DNA of 54,514 bases, taken from the NCBI GenBank assembly GCA_025363575.1, contig JANYDM010000148.1:1-54514 (forward strand). The letters are read 5' to 3'. The notes beneath the pieces are model-generated. The model saw only the letters and a list, made by a program, of their open reading frames with translations, did no database searches and was not told the origin of the DNA. A program made the position numbers and the translations under genes. The stretch is from Betaproteobacteria bacterium (GTDB taxonomy: Bacteria > Pseudomonadota > Gammaproteobacteria > Burkholderiales > SG8-41). Positions 37,630-46,751 of the stretch are shown here, one piece after another (position 1 is the stretch's first letter; each line of letters opens with the position of its first letter).

Positions 37630-39039
37630 CTACGGTTTTTTCGCCGTGCCGCCGAGCAGCGCAGCCGTCGGTCTTGCCGCCTTGCCGCGTGCGTGCGCGT
37701 GACCGTGAGGCGCGGCCGGCGCAGGGGTCGCGGATTGCGTGAATTCGTAGGGCTTGCTGAAGTCGAAGTCCCCGGGTGCGACCGACGGTGTTGTCTTCGC
37801 ATGCGGCTTGGCGTGCGCGCTTTTGTGGCCCGATGAGGCATGGCCGGCGCCGTGGCGTGGCGCCGCATGACGCGGTTCGGCGTGACTTGATTTTCTAGCG
37901 GCGGTGAGTTCTGGCAGCGGCAGGCGCACCAGTTTGCGCTTTAATTCGCGCTCGATATCATCGAGCATGCGGTGCTCGTCTGCGCAGACGAGCGAAATCG
38001 CTTCGCCCGGAGTGCCGGCGCGGCCAGTGCGGCCGATGCGATGGATATAATCTTCGGCCGCGTAAGGCAATTCGTAGTTAATCACGAACGGCAGTAATTC
38101 GATGTCGAGCCCGCGGGCCGCGATGTCCGTGGCGACCAGCACGTTGACAGTCCCCTGCTTGAAGTCTTCGAGTGCCTGGGTGCGTTCGCCCTGCGTGCGG
38201 TCGCTGTGGATCGCAGTAGCAGCCACGCCATCGCGGACCAGCTCGCGCATCAGCTGGTTGGCATCACGCTTGGTGCGTACGAATACCAGCACCTGTTTCA
38301 TGTCGCGGCTTTTGATCAAATGTGTAAGCAGTGGCCGCTTGCGGTCGGCGTCGACTTCGTACATCTGGTGTGTCACCAGGTCCGCGGGGGCGTTGCGTCG
38401 CGCGACTTCAACCGATACGGGGGAGCGCAAAATCTGATTCGCCAGCCGCTTGATTTCATCCGAGAACGTCGCCGAGAACATCAGGTTTTGCCGTTCTGGG
38501 GGCAGCAGCGCAATGATGCGCTTGATGTCGGGCATGAAGCCCATGTCAAGCATGCGGTCGGCTTCATCGAGCACAAGTATTTCTACGCGCGTCAGATTGA
38601 CGGTCTTCTGCTGTACGTGATCGAGCAGCCGCCCGGGCGTGGCCACGAGAATTTCCACGCCGGCGCGCAGCGCCTTGATCTGCGGATTGATGTCTACGCC
38701 GCCGTACACGACGGTAGAGCGCAGGGCAAGAAATTTGCCGTAAGTGCGCACGCTTTCTTCTACCTGTGCCGCGAGTTCGCGCGTCGGCGTCAGAATCAAT
38801 GCGCGTATCGAATGGCGGGCGGGCGAGGGACTCGTATTCATCTGCGGCGCGAGCATCTGCAGGATCGGCAACGCGAAGCCTGCGGTTTTACCCGTGCCGG
38901 TTTGCGCGCAGCCCATAATGTCATGGCGTGCAAGTACCGGCGGAATGGCTTTCAACTGGATAGGGGATGGCTCGGTATAGCCTTCATCTGCAATTGCACG
39001 CAGCAACTCCGGCATTAAGCCGAGGGACTCAAACGACAT
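37630..39039 (-). CDS. rhlE: DEAD-box RNA helicase RhlE
   Basis: This 469-residue RNA helicase has the Q motif (PIQLKAIP), Walker A AQTGTGKT (45-52), [19 protein letters not shown], the SAT motif MFSATF, and [10 protein letters not shown] in the second RecA domain. The tail after about 385 is rich in His, Ala, Lys and Pro with repeated basic steps, and includes FDFSKPYEF, a feature of betaproteobacterial RhlE. It acts in rRNA processing and RNA decay. ATG 39037-39039 (MSFESLGL) is the conserved start; the longer frame reaches 39120. Confidence 0.93.
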   Translation of the reverse strand: MSFESLGLMPELLRAIADEGYTEPSPIQLKAIPPVLARHDIMGCAQTGTGKTAGFALPILQMLAPQMNTSPSPARHSIRALILTPTRELAAQVEESVRTYGKFLALRSTVVYGGVDINPQIKALRAGVEILVATPGRLLDHVQQKTVNLTRVEILVLDEADRMLDMGFMPDIKRIIALLPPERQNLMFSATFSDEIKRLANQILRSPVSVEVARRNAPADLVTHQMYEVDADRKRPLLTHLIKSRDMKQVLVFVRTKRDANQLMRELVRDGVAATAIHSDRTQGERTQALEDFKQGTVNVLVATDIAARGLDIELLPFVINYELPYAAEDYIHRIGRTGRAGTPGEAISLVCADEHRMLDDIERELKRKLVRLPLPELTAARKSSHAEPRHAAPRHGAGHASSGHKSAHAKPHAKTTPSVAPGDFDFSKPYEFTQSATPAPAAPHGHAHARGKAARPTAALLGGTAKKP

Positions 39040-39449
39040 CAGCGGAAACTCCTGGAATCTGCCAGCCACAGCGCGATCAACATCATGGGACGCGGGAAGC
39101 AACGTCCGGGCTGGCAACAAAATCGCGAATCATGCCAAATAGAACTATGCGCTTAGGCTGATTTCGATGACAAAATTCATAACTAAGCACTTGTTTTGCA
39201 ATTATATCCCGCCTGAGGGCGCACCGCTAGTGCTGATCGACGCCCTCAGGCGCTCAAGCAGAAATTTCCGAGTGCCGACTGGAACCGCTAGCTCCGTCGC
39301 GATTTGCTCGCAGATGGGGAGCCTGTACTCATGAGGGGAGGGCAGCAGATTGGCCCGCTTGTTCATTGAAAAATCACGAAAAATTGCGGAAAATCTGGTA
39401 AATTGTCTCGACTGGTCGTTTAACGGCGGATAAATACGGCGCGCTAATC
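39040..39449. other. 410-bp AT-richer spacer with an 11-bp inverted repeat
   Basis: No convincing gene lies between rhlE and the HNH gene. The spacer holds a perfect inverted repeat, GCCTGAGGGCG (39211-39221) and CGCCCTCAGGC (39241-39251), with a CAC/GTG inner pair in its 19-base loop. No U-tract follows on either strand. TTGAAA (39366-39371) and GAAAAT (39389-39394), 17 bp apart, may be a promoter for the HNH gene. A 54-codon minus-strand frame (39202-39366) that ends inside the repeat lacks a ribosome-binding site and recognisable similarity. Confidence 0.4.
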
Positions 39450-40064
39450 TTGGCCCACCCTGATTCCACATCGGCCGCACCCCAACCGGGTGCGTTCCCG
39501 TTGATCCTGACGCTCGACACCAACGGCATTCCGCACCGCTGGATTACCTGGCAGCACGCGTGTTTTTACTACGCCAAGGACCAGATCGCGTGGTCTGCCG
39601 GCGAACACGCGTTCACGGTACTGGGCGGATACAACCGGATTTCCGGTGCCCGCTCGCATATCGTTGCGAGCAGCATTATCGCGATCCGCGGCAAGGCGAT
39701 GGCCATGCGCGCATTCAGCCAGGTGCCGCCGCTGAACAACCGAGAACTTTTTCACCGTGACCGCTATCTGTGCGCGTATTGCGGCAGCATATTGACGGGG
39801 ACCAAGCTCACGCGCGATCACGTGATCCCGTTTTCGCGCGGCGGCAGGGACACGTGGATGAACGTTGTCACCGCGTGCCGTTCGTGCAATGAACGGAAAA
39901 GCGACCGCACGCCCGAGCTTGCGCATATGGAACTGCTCTACCTGCCGTATGTGCCCAACCGCGCGGAGTATCTGATCCTGACCAACCGGCGCATCCTTGC
40001 TGACCAGATGGAATTTCTCGCCCAGCACGTGCCGGCGCAAAGCCGCCTGCACCAGACCGCATAG
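39450..40064 (+). CDS. HNH endonuclease domain protein
   Basis: This 204-residue protein has a C-terminal HNH nuclease with a zinc ribbon: Cys108 and Cys111 (CAYC), the catalytic segment TRDHVIPFSRGG (121-132), Asn138 and Cys143/Cys146 (CRSC). The N-terminal hundred residues carry no known domain. The group is widespread in proteobacteria as a stand-alone chromosomal HNH protein of unknown role, not tied to restriction or phage genes. It starts at TTG. No partner methylase is nearby. Confidence 0.9.
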   Translation: MAHPDSTSAAPQPGAFPLILTLDTNGIPHRWITWQHACFYYAKDQIAWSAGEHAFTVLGGYNRISGARSHIVASSIIAIRGKAMAMRAFSQVPPLNNRELFHRDRYLCAYCGSILTGTKLTRDHVIPFSRGGRDTWMNVVTACRSCNERKSDRTPELAHMELLYLPYVPNRAEYLILTNRRILADQMEFLAQHVPAQSRLHQTA

Positions 40065-40076
40065 CGGGCGGCGCGG

Positions 40077-40643
40077 TCAGCCCGTGCGCTTGCGCATTTC
40101 CATCATCAATTTCAATGCTTCTTCCGGTGTCGGCACAGCGTCGCTGCGGTCGCGGAATATGAGCCAGAAGATGGCGCCGTTTATCAGCATGAAAAATACT
40201 TCCATGTAGAGCACGGCCGTGACCACCACGTGGTTTTGCTGGCGCGCAAAAATGAAGTAAAAGCCTTCGAACGTCGGGATGGCCGCCCGCGACATGGCGA
40301 AGACTGATTCGAAGGGCGGAAACAGCAGGATGACTACAAGATTGATGGCGACAACCAGCAGAGTCGCGCTCTGCAGGCTGACGAGGCGGCGCGTGACGCG
40401 CATTTTTTTCGTGCGCAGCAGAAGCATCGCGATGCAGGCATTGATGGCGACGACGAACACTTCCAGGAAAAGCAGGCTGGTATTGACAACCATGTATTCG
40501 TTGCGGCTCGGATAGAAATAGAAGCCCGCGAATACCGGTATCTGCGATCGGGCGATCGAATAGGTATCGAATGGCGGAAACAACATGATGAACACGATGT
40601 TGGCCGCCGCAATGAGAATCGCAATCGCTTGATTCCGGTTCAT
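40077..40643 (-). CDS. membrane protein with an internal tandem duplication
   Basis: I do not recognise a named family. The 188-residue protein has four predicted helices and two clear copies of one unit, at about 15-77 and 101-164. Both copies have NxVxIxLFPPF (LFPPF at 21-25 and 107-111), a nearby IPxFxGFYF, then a helix with an acidic residue (Glu61, Glu148) and AIN/LIN. The offset is about 86 residues throughout. An ending rich in charged residues (EEALKLMMEMRKRTG) is cytoplasmic or periplasmic. It is convergent with the HNH gene. No function is known to me. Confidence 0.8.
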   Translation of the reverse strand: MNRNQAIAILIAAANIVFIMLFPPFDTYSIARSQIPVFAGFYFYPSRNEYMVVNTSLLFLEVFVVAINACIAMLLLRTKKMRVTRRLVSLQSATLLVVAINLVVILLFPPFESVFAMSRAAIPTFEGFYFIFARQQNHVVVTAVLYMEVFFMLINGAIFWLIFRDRSDAVPTPEEALKLMMEMRKRTG

Positions 40644-40761
40644 GTCCCCGTCCCGCGCAGGCCGGTCTGTGTGCCGTGCGCCAGCCGTTATGATATGACA
40701 AGCGGATTATAGGCGAAAGCTGCGAGCCCGCCGCGATTTGGCGTGCGCACGCGAGGCGGCC

Positions 40762-41565
40762 CTACCGGCAGCTTGCTGTCAGTGCCTGCAAGACGTCGCC
40801 GGTCTGCGGGTCTTGCACGAACACGGCCAGATTGAGGTCGGCCGGTTTCCAGCGTGCATCCAGCGAAAAGCGCTGGGTGTGGCTGAGGCCGCCCAGGTTA
40901 TCGACGGCAAGCGGCCCGACCAGACGGCGCACCACGAAATCATGCCTCAGCGTATGACCGCTGTTTTCGCCGGCGTTGATCACAGAGACCAGGTTGTTTT
41001 CATACACCGCCAGATAGACGCGCGCGCGCCGTAATTCGGGCTCGCCACCGATGCTGACGTCGACTTTCGCGGCCAGTGTCAAATTCCCCGCTTCGAGGCG
41101 GATGCGAATATCGGCCTGCGGTTTTGACTGGTTTATGGCAAGGACCCTGCGTTCGAAGTCGTCGAACAAAACGCCGCGCCGGTAGTCCTGGCCATTGAGC
41201 AGCAACTGCGGAGTCACGACGAAGCTCACGCCGCGCCGGCTGCTGTGCTGGCGCTGACGGTCGCTGAACGCGGCCTGCGAATACGGATCGATCCAGCCGA
41301 GCTGGTTCCAATAGTCGACATGAAAAGCCAGTGGCACCACGCGCTGATTTGCCAGCTTGCGCACGGGCAGTTCGCTGACCCACTTGTCGGCCGGCGGGCA
41401 GCTGTCGCAGCCTTCCGACGTGTATAGCTCGAGCATCGCGACGCGTTGAGGCCCGCTAGCGGTCATGCATTCCGCCGCCCCTGAGGCCGGCAGAAGTTGC
41501 AGTGTTGCCACGGCTAGCAGGGTGAGGGCGCTCGGCCCATTACGGGTAGTTGCTGATTTCCTCAT
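40762..41565 (-). CDS. DUF1223 secreted thioredoxin-like protein
   Basis: This 267-residue protein has a signal peptide (cleavage near ASGAAE, residue 31) and a DUF1223 domain. The marks are VAMLELYTSEGCDSCPPAD with a CDSC redox-type motif, VVPLAFHVDYWNQLGWIDPY, and VTPQLLLNGQ. DUF1223 proteins have a thioredoxin-like fold and are thought to be periplasmic redox proteins; no substrate has been established. It stands alone between the duplicated membrane protein and the PHP gene. Confidence 0.88.
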   Translation of the reverse strand: MRKSATTRNGPSALTLLAVATLQLLPASGAAECMTASGPQRVAMLELYTSEGCDSCPPADKWVSELPVRKLANQRVVPLAFHVDYWNQLGWIDPYSQAAFSDRQRQHSSRRGVSFVVTPQLLLNGQDYRRGVLFDDFERRVLAINQSKPQADIRIRLEAGNLTLAAKVDVSIGGEPELRRARVYLAVYENNLVSVINAGENSGHTLRHDFVVRRLVGPLAVDNLGGLSHTQRFSLDARWKPADLNLAVFVQDPQTGDVLQALTASCR

Positions 41566-41633
41566 GCGGCATTAGTCGCGGGCGCGCCGGATTGATTACG
41601 CAGTGCGGAAATTATCCGCGACATACTATGCTG

Positions 41634-41642
41634 TGGTAAAAT
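41634..41642 (+). promoter_or_regulatory. extended -10 promoter before the PHP gene
   Basis: TGGTAAAAT (TG at 41634-41635, TAAAAT at 41637-41642) lies 22 bp before the TTG start, a run of T follows. It could drive the long PHP-YciO-S2P-trpS run. Confidence 0.35.
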
Positions 41643-41663
41643 TTTTCTTTTTATTACAGACCC

Positions 41664-42533
41664 TTGCCGCTGCGATCGCGTGCGGCATCTTTCCTCTTGA
41701 TAAGCCCGGATTTACACAGTCATTCGACCTATTCGGACGGCACTCTGACTCCGCAGGAACTGGTGGCGCGCGCGGTCGGGCGCGGACTCGAGGTTCTGGC
41801 GCTCACCGATCACGACGGCACCGGCGGCCTTGCGGCAGCACGGGCGGCTGCGCACGCTGAGGGACTGAAGTTTGTCGATGGGGTAGAAATTTCAGTGACC
41901 TGGCGCGGGCAGACCCTGCATATCGTCGGCCTGGGCATAGACCCGACCGATCCGGAATTACAGGCCGGGCTGGTGGCGACGCGCGGCGGCCGCAATGCTC
42001 GCGCCGAAAAAATTGCCGCGGCATTTGACGAACTGAGCATTCCCGGCAGCCTTGAGGGCGCGCGAAAGTTCGTCACGAATACTGAAATGATCAGTCGCAC
42101 GCATTTTGCGCGGTTTCTGGTCGAGCGCGGATTGGTGAAAGACATGAAAAGCGCGTTCAAGCGTTACCTCGGCGGCGGGCAGCCGTGCTTCGTGCCGCAT
42201 CTGTGGGCAACGCTGGCGGCCGCCGTGCAATGGATAAAGGGCAGCGGCGGTGTCGCGGTGATCGCGCATCCGGGCCGCTATGCTTTAAGCACGGCGCAAA
42301 TGCGCGAGCTACTGACTGAGTTTCGCACGGCTGGCGGGGGCGCAATCGAGGTCGTCAGCAGCAGCCACAAACCGCAACAATATGCGCTATTCGCCGGCTA
42401 CGCACGCGAGTATGGCCTCGCTGCTTCGGCCGGATCGGATTTTCATTCTCCCGCAGAAAGCTATCACGACCTGGGCAGCCTTCCCGCCTTGCCGGCGGGC
42501 GTCGTGCCGGTATGGGAACTTTTGCGCATCTAG
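41664..42533 (+). CDS. PHP-domain phosphoesterase (RNase AM/YciV type)
   Basis: This protein has about 289 residues with a PHP metal-binding fold: DLHSHSTYSDG (His18, His20), LTDHDGTGG, VDGVEISVTW, IAHPGRY and the C-terminal GSDFHSP. These are the three-metal motifs of the YciV/RNase AM group, which removes nucleotides 5'-3' from short RNAs and the 5' ends of rRNA precursors. The start is uncertain: TTG 41664, or TTG 41697 (beginning ISPDLHSHS). The YciO and site-2 protease genes follow, a conserved order in betaproteobacteria. Confidence 0.9.
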   Translation: MPLRSRAASFLLISPDLHSHSTYSDGTLTPQELVARAVGRGLEVLALTDHDGTGGLAAARAAAHAEGLKFVDGVEISVTWRGQTLHIVGLGIDPTDPELQAGLVATRGGRNARAEKIAAAFDELSIPGSLEGARKFVTNTEMISRTHFARFLVERGLVKDMKSAFKRYLGGGQPCFVPHLWATLAAAVQWIKGSGGVAVIAHPGRYALSTAQMRELLTEFRTAGGGAIEVVSSSHKPQQYALFAGYAREYGLAASAGSDFHSPAESYHDLGSLPALPAGVVPVWELLRI

Positions 42534-42570
42534 CGGCGCGCTGCCGTTGTCGCTTTCCGAAATCGAATAA

Positions 42571-43206
42571 TTGAGCCAGTTTTTCAGCATACATCCCGAC
42601 AATCCGCAGCCGCGGCTAATACGCCAGGCGGCGGAAATCGTACGCAACGGCGGCGTGATCGTAACGCCGACTGATTCGTGCTACGCGCTTGGCTGCCATG
42701 TCGGCGACAAGACGGCGATGGAGCGCATACGGGCGTTGCGCGAGGTTGACGCGCGCCATCACTTCGGGCTCTTGTGCCGCAATCTCGCCGAAGCGGCAAC
42801 CTATGCACGAATCGACAATCAGCAGTTCCGGCTCATGAAGGCGGCGACCCCGGGAAGCTACAGTTTCATTCTGCATGCCACGCGCGAAGTGCCGCGCCGC
42901 CTGCTGCATCCGCGCCGCAAAACCATCGGCGTGCGCATCCCCGACCATCGGGTGGTGCAGGCGCTGCTCGCGGAACTCGATGAGCCTTTGCTGTCCTCGT
43001 CGCTGATCCTGCCGGGCAGCGCAGAACCGTTGAACGACGCGGCGGAAATTCGCGATAGGCTCGAAGGGCGTGTCGATTTGATACTGGACAGCGGGGCGTG
43101 CGGCATCGTGCCGACAACGGTGGTCGATCTGACCGCCTCGGTACCGGTGATTACGCGCCAGGGCAGGGGCGCTGCGGACGTGTTCGGAGAATTCGTTGGA
43201 GCTTAG
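42571..43206 (+). CDS. YciO-type Sua5/YrdC-family protein
   Basis: This 211-residue protein has the YrdC/Sua5 fold. The GGVIVTPTDSCYALGC block near residue 27 binds nucleotide, ALREVDARHHFGLLCRNL includes the family core, and PGSYSFILHAT follows. TsaC-like enzymes make threonylcarbamoyl-AMP for tRNA modification; the YciO branch is a slower, poorly understood paralogue. It starts at TTG. It ends inside the start of the site-2 protease gene, so translation is coupled. Confidence 0.88.
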   Translation: MSQFFSIHPDNPQPRLIRQAAEIVRNGGVIVTPTDSCYALGCHVGDKTAMERIRALREVDARHHFGLLCRNLAEAATYARIDNQQFRLMKAATPGSYSFILHATREVPRRLLHPRRKTIGVRIPDHRVVQALLAELDEPLLSSSLILPGSAEPLNDAAEIRDRLEGRVDLILDSGACGIVPTTVVDLTASVPVITRQGRGAADVFGEFVGA

Positions 43207-43897
43207 CGTCATTCAAAAAATCGCCGTGTTCGCGCTACCGGTGCTGTTTGCCATCACGCTGCATGAGGCCGCGCACGGATACGTCGCGAAGCACTTCGGC
43301 GACATGACTGCGTATGCGGCGGGTCGCGTCAGCCTGAATCCGCTGCGCCACATTGATCTGGTCGGCACCATCATCGTGCCGCTGGTAAGCCTGCTGTTAA
43401 CTAACTTCATGTTCGGCTGGGCGAAGCCGGTGCCGGTCAATTTTGCCAATCTGCGCCAGCCTAAACGGGACATGCGGTGGGTCGCGGCGGCAGGACCGTT
43501 CAGCAACCTCTTCATGGCACTGTTGTGGGCGCTGGTGCTTAACTTTGGAGCGAAGCTCGGACCAGACAACCCGGCGGCAGCATGGCTGTTGCTCGTGGGT
43601 GCTTCCGGCGTATTCGTCAATGTCATATTTTTCGTCCTCAACCTTTTCCCACTGCCGCCGCTTGACGGCGGACGCATCATGGTGAGTCTGCTGCCTCATA
43701 ATATGGCCTGGAAATTTGCGCGAATCGAGCGTTTCGGCTTTCTAATCCTGCTCGCGTTATTATTTACCGGTGTTCTCGGCATGCTACTGTCGCCGTTGAT
43801 TGCGCTTTTGCTATCAGGTATCGCGAAAGTATCCGGCATACCTGAGGCAGGGTTTTATCAAATATTGCAGTTACTGCATCTCATCGGCACGGCCTAG
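43196..43897 (+). CDS. site-2 protease family (M50) membrane metalloprotease
   Basis: This 233-residue membrane protein has about six helices. The zinc site is His23-Glu24 and His27 in LHEAAHGYV, with the third ligand in LPPLDGGRI. The short architecture without a PDZ domain matches the YwhC/Rv2869-unlike minimal M50 group found beside trpS and scpA. It cleaves membrane-spanning segments; its targets are unknown. Start TTG 43196 overlaps the stop of the YciO gene by 11 bases. Confidence 0.92.
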   Translation: MELSVIQKIAVFALPVLFAITLHEAAHGYVAKHFGDMTAYAAGRVSLNPLRHIDLVGTIIVPLVSLLLTNFMFGWAKPVPVNFANLRQPKRDMRWVAAAGPFSNLFMALLWALVLNFGAKLGPDNPAAAWLLLVGASGVFVNVIFFVLNLFPLPPLDGGRIMVSLLPHNMAWKFARIERFGFLILLALLFTGVLGMLLSPLIALLLSGIAKVSGIPEAGFYQILQLLHLIGTA

Positions 43898-43919
43898 AAA
43901 CTGAAGGGGATTTGCGTCT

Positions 43920-45122
43920 ATGTTCGTTGATCGCGTTTTATCCGGCATGCGCCCCACCGGCGCGCTGCATCTCGGCCACTATCACGGCGTACTCAAGAAC
44001 TGGATCAAACTGCAGCACGAGTACGAGTGTCTTTTTTTCGTCGCTGACTGGCATGCGCTGACCACGCATTACGATACACCGGACATCATCGAGAAAAATA
44101 CCTGGGATATGGCGATCGACTGGCTGGCGGCCGGCGTTAACCCTTCACAAGCTACGATCTTCATACAGTCGCGCGTACCTCAGCACGCCGAACTGCACCT
44201 GTTGTTGTCCATGATCACGCCGCTCGGCTGGCTCGAAAGAGTGCCGACATACAAGGACCAGCAGGAAAAACTGACCGACAAGGACCTATCGACGTACGGG
44301 TTCCTGGGCTATCCGCTTCTGCAAAGCGCGGACATCCTGATCTATCGCGCCAATCGGGTGCCGGTCGGGGAAGACCAGGTTCCGCATATCGAATTCACGC
44401 GCGAGATTGCGCGGCGCTTTAACCACGTCTACGGGCGCGAGCCGGGATTCGAGCAGAAAGCCGAGGCCGCGATCAAGAAGCTCGGTGCCAAGCGTGCCAA
44501 AACCTATCGCGAGCTGCGCACCAAATTTCTCGAGCAGGGCGACGCGCAGGCGCTGGCCGCAGCGCGAGCGCTGCTCGACCAGGCGCAGAATCTTGCGCTC
44601 GGCGATCGCGAGCGGCTGTTCGGCTTTCTCGAGGGCGGCGGCAAGGTGATACTGTCGGAACCGCAGGCGCTATTGACCGAGGCATCGAAAATGCCCGGTA
44701 TTGACGGCCAGAAAATGTCGAAGTCGTACGACAATACGATAGGTCTGCGCGAAGATCCTGACGTCATCACGAAGAAAATCCGCACTATGCCGACCGACCC
44801 GGCGCGCGTGAAGCGCACCGATCCGGGCGAGCCGGAGAAATGCCCGGTCTGGCAGTTGCACCAGGTCTATTCCGACGATGCGCGGAAGCTTTGGGTCCAG
44901 AACGGCTGCCGCAGCGCCGGCATCGGCTGTCTCGAGTGCAAGCAGCCGGTCATCGACAGCGTGCTCGCCGAGTTGCAGCCGATGCGCGAACGCGCGCAGC
45001 GCTATCTTGACGATCCGACGCTGGTGAAAAGCATCATCGCCGACGGTTGCGAAAAGGCGCAGAAGCTTGCGGAGGACACCATGCGCGATGTGCGCGAAGT
45101 CATGGGCCTGGGGTACAGCTGA
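43920..45122 (+). CDS. trpS: tryptophanyl-tRNA synthetase
   Basis: This 400-residue class I synthetase charges tRNA-Trp. The HIGH-like motif is HLGHYHG (17-23), and the KMSKS loop is in GQKMSKSYDN. An insert of about 60 residues between the catalytic core halves (about 180-245) makes it longer than the 334-residue E. coli enzyme; this form is common in betaproteobacteria. AAGGGG precedes the ATG. It lies 22 bp after the protease gene. Confidence 0.96.
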   Translation: MFVDRVLSGMRPTGALHLGHYHGVLKNWIKLQHEYECLFFVADWHALTTHYDTPDIIEKNTWDMAIDWLAAGVNPSQATIFIQSRVPQHAELHLLLSMITPLGWLERVPTYKDQQEKLTDKDLSTYGFLGYPLLQSADILIYRANRVPVGEDQVPHIEFTREIARRFNHVYGREPGFEQKAEAAIKKLGAKRAKTYRELRTKFLEQGDAQALAAARALLDQAQNLALGDRERLFGFLEGGGKVILSEPQALLTEASKMPGIDGQKMSKSYDNTIGLREDPDVITKKIRTMPTDPARVKRTDPGEPEKCPVWQLHQVYSDDARKLWVQNGCRSAGIGCLECKQPVIDSVLAELQPMRERAQRYLDDPTLVKSIIADGCEKAQKLAEDTMRDVREVMGLGYS

Positions 45123-45295
45123 CTCCGGTGCGCCGGCGCATCACAAATTGCCGGCGGTGGATTTCGTAGGTTTTGCGCGGGAATCGCGCTAAAATATCGC
45201 ATGTCGGGCTTCCCGAAAGACACTACGCGCCCCGTTGCCAGCCTTGTTCCAGGGCTTGCGCGGAACGCCGCATTTACCTCTCACAAGGCTGCATC

Positions 45296-46099
45296 ATGGA
45301 AGCCGTAGAATCCGCCGCTTCACCCATCGCGACCTACCGCGGCGAGCCGCTGCTGGAACTGCCGCGGGATTTGTATATTCCCCCGGACGCGCTCGAAATT
45401 TTTCTCGACATGTTCGAGGGGCCGCTCGACCTGCTGCTTTATCTGATACGCAAGCACAATCTCGACGTGCTCGATATTCCGATGGCACGGCTGACCGCGC
45501 AATACCTCGAATACGTCGAGATCATGCGGCAGAAAAGCCTGGAGCTCGCCGGCGACTATCTCGTGATGGCGGCGGTCCTGATAGAAATCAAATCGCGCAT
45601 GCTGCTGCCGCGGCCGGCGGCCGGTCCGCAGGAAGAACTCGACCCGCGCGCGGAACTGGTGCGGCGACTGCTCGCGTACGAGCAGATGAAGCGTGCGGCG
45701 CACAAACTGGATGAACTGCCACAGGCCGGGCGCGACTTTCAAGTGGTGCAAGTCTGGATCGACAAGGAGTCGGCGCAGGTATTCCCCGGCGTGGCACCGG
45801 AAGATCTGCGTCAGGCGTGGCTGTGGCTGCTGCGCCGCGCGAACGTCAACCAGCATCACCGCGTTACGCGCGATCAGCTGTCCGTGCGCGAGCATATGAG
45901 CTCCATACTGCGTCGTCTGCAGGACGTGAAGCTCATCGAATTTACTCAGTTGTTCAACACCGGCGAAGGCGTGCCCAAGCTGGTCGTGACTTTCCTGGCG
46001 ATACTCGAGCTTGCGCGCGAAACCTTGATCGAAGTCACTCAACAAGAACCCTATTCGGCGATTTATATCAAATCCACCCATGGACTCACCGTCGTTTGA
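45296..46099 (+). CDS. scpA: chromosome segregation protein ScpA
   Basis: This 267-residue kleisin subunit links the two SMC heads. The N-terminal region has FEGPLDLLLYLIRKHNLDVLD and IPMARLTAQYLEYVE. The middle is charged, and the C-terminal winged-helix part includes VTFLAILELARETLIEV. ATG 45296 is chosen because the conserved sequence begins soon after it and an AAGG lies upstream. It overlaps scpB by 20 bp. smc itself is not in the window. Confidence 0.94.
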   Translation: MEAVESAASPIATYRGEPLLELPRDLYIPPDALEIFLDMFEGPLDLLLYLIRKHNLDVLDIPMARLTAQYLEYVEIMRQKSLELAGDYLVMAAVLIEIKSRMLLPRPAAGPQEELDPRAELVRRLLAYEQMKRAAHKLDELPQAGRDFQVVQVWIDKESAQVFPGVAPEDLRQAWLWLLRRANVNQHHRVTRDQLSVREHMSSILRRLQDVKLIEFTQLFNTGEGVPKLVVTFLAILELARETLIEVTQQEPYSAIYIKSTHGLTVV

Positions 46100-46739
46100 C
46101 ATTCAGGAAGTAAAGCGCGTGCTGGAGGCGGCGTTGCTGACCAGCGCCGAGCCTCTGCAGCTCAACGAGCTCAGGAAGCTGTTCAAAGGAGAATTGAGCA
46201 CCGACGTGTTGCGCAATATTCTCGACGAGCTCACTGCCGACTGGAACGGGCGCAGCGTCGAGCTTATCAACACTGCGAGCGGGTGGCGCTTCCGCGCGCG
46301 CCCTGAGTACACGCAATTTCTCGACCGGCTTAATCCGCAAAGGCCGCCGCGCTACTCGCGCGCGGTCATGGAAACCCTCGCGATCATTGCCTACAAGCAA
46401 CCGGTTACGCGCGGCGATATTGAAGACATACGCGGCGTGATCGTCTCGCCGAATATTCTCAAGGCGTTGCAGGCGCGCGGCTGGATCGACGCAGTGGGCA
46501 ACCGTGAGGTGCCGGGCCGTCCCGAATTGTTCGCGACCACACGGCAGTTTCTGGACGACCTCGCTTTGCGCTCGCTGAGCGAGCTGCCGCCGCTCGATGA
46601 TCTGGGGCAGTTGGTGGATACTGTCACGCAGGGCGCGCAAATCGGCGGTGAACTCGTGCCGGACGACGAATCCGTCGAGGTGGGTGAGATCCCGCATGCG
46701 CTTGAAGAAGAAGAGGGCGCGAGCCCGACTCTCAATTAG
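46080..46739 (+). CDS. scpB: chromosome segregation protein ScpB
   Basis: This 219-residue kleisin-associated protein has two winged-helix domains: LEAALLTSAEPL at the start, then ETLAIIAYKQPVTRGDIEDIRGV and the RPELFATTRQFLDDLAL segment, all typical. The tail (about 185-219) is acidic, ending EEEEGASPTLN. It forms the SMC-ScpAB complex with scpA just upstream, which it overlaps by 20 bp, indicating coupled translation. Confidence 0.95.
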   Translation: MDSPSFDIQEVKRVLEAALLTSAEPLQLNELRKLFKGELSTDVLRNILDELTADWNGRSVELINTASGWRFRARPEYTQFLDRLNPQRPPRYSRAVMETLAIIAYKQPVTRGDIEDIRGVIVSPNILKALQARGWIDAVGNREVPGRPELFATTRQFLDDLALRSLSELPPLDDLGQLVDTVTQGAQIGGELVPDDESVEVGEIPHALEEEEGASPTLN

Positions 46740-46751
46740 CGACGAGGTCGT

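Noticed and set aside
38206..39018. Plus-strand frame of 270 codons opposite rhlE
   Set aside because: Antisense of the helicase gene, no family resemblance.
39202..39480. Minus-strand frame of 92 codons between rhlE and the HNH gene
   Set aside because: No ribosome-binding site, no similarity recognised, and it ends inside an inverted repeat; kept only as a note in the spacer entry.
45129..45140. 12-bp palindrome TGCGCCGGCGCA after trpS
   Set aside because: Such GC palindromes are expected by chance in DNA of this composition; no U-tract and no second copy noticed.
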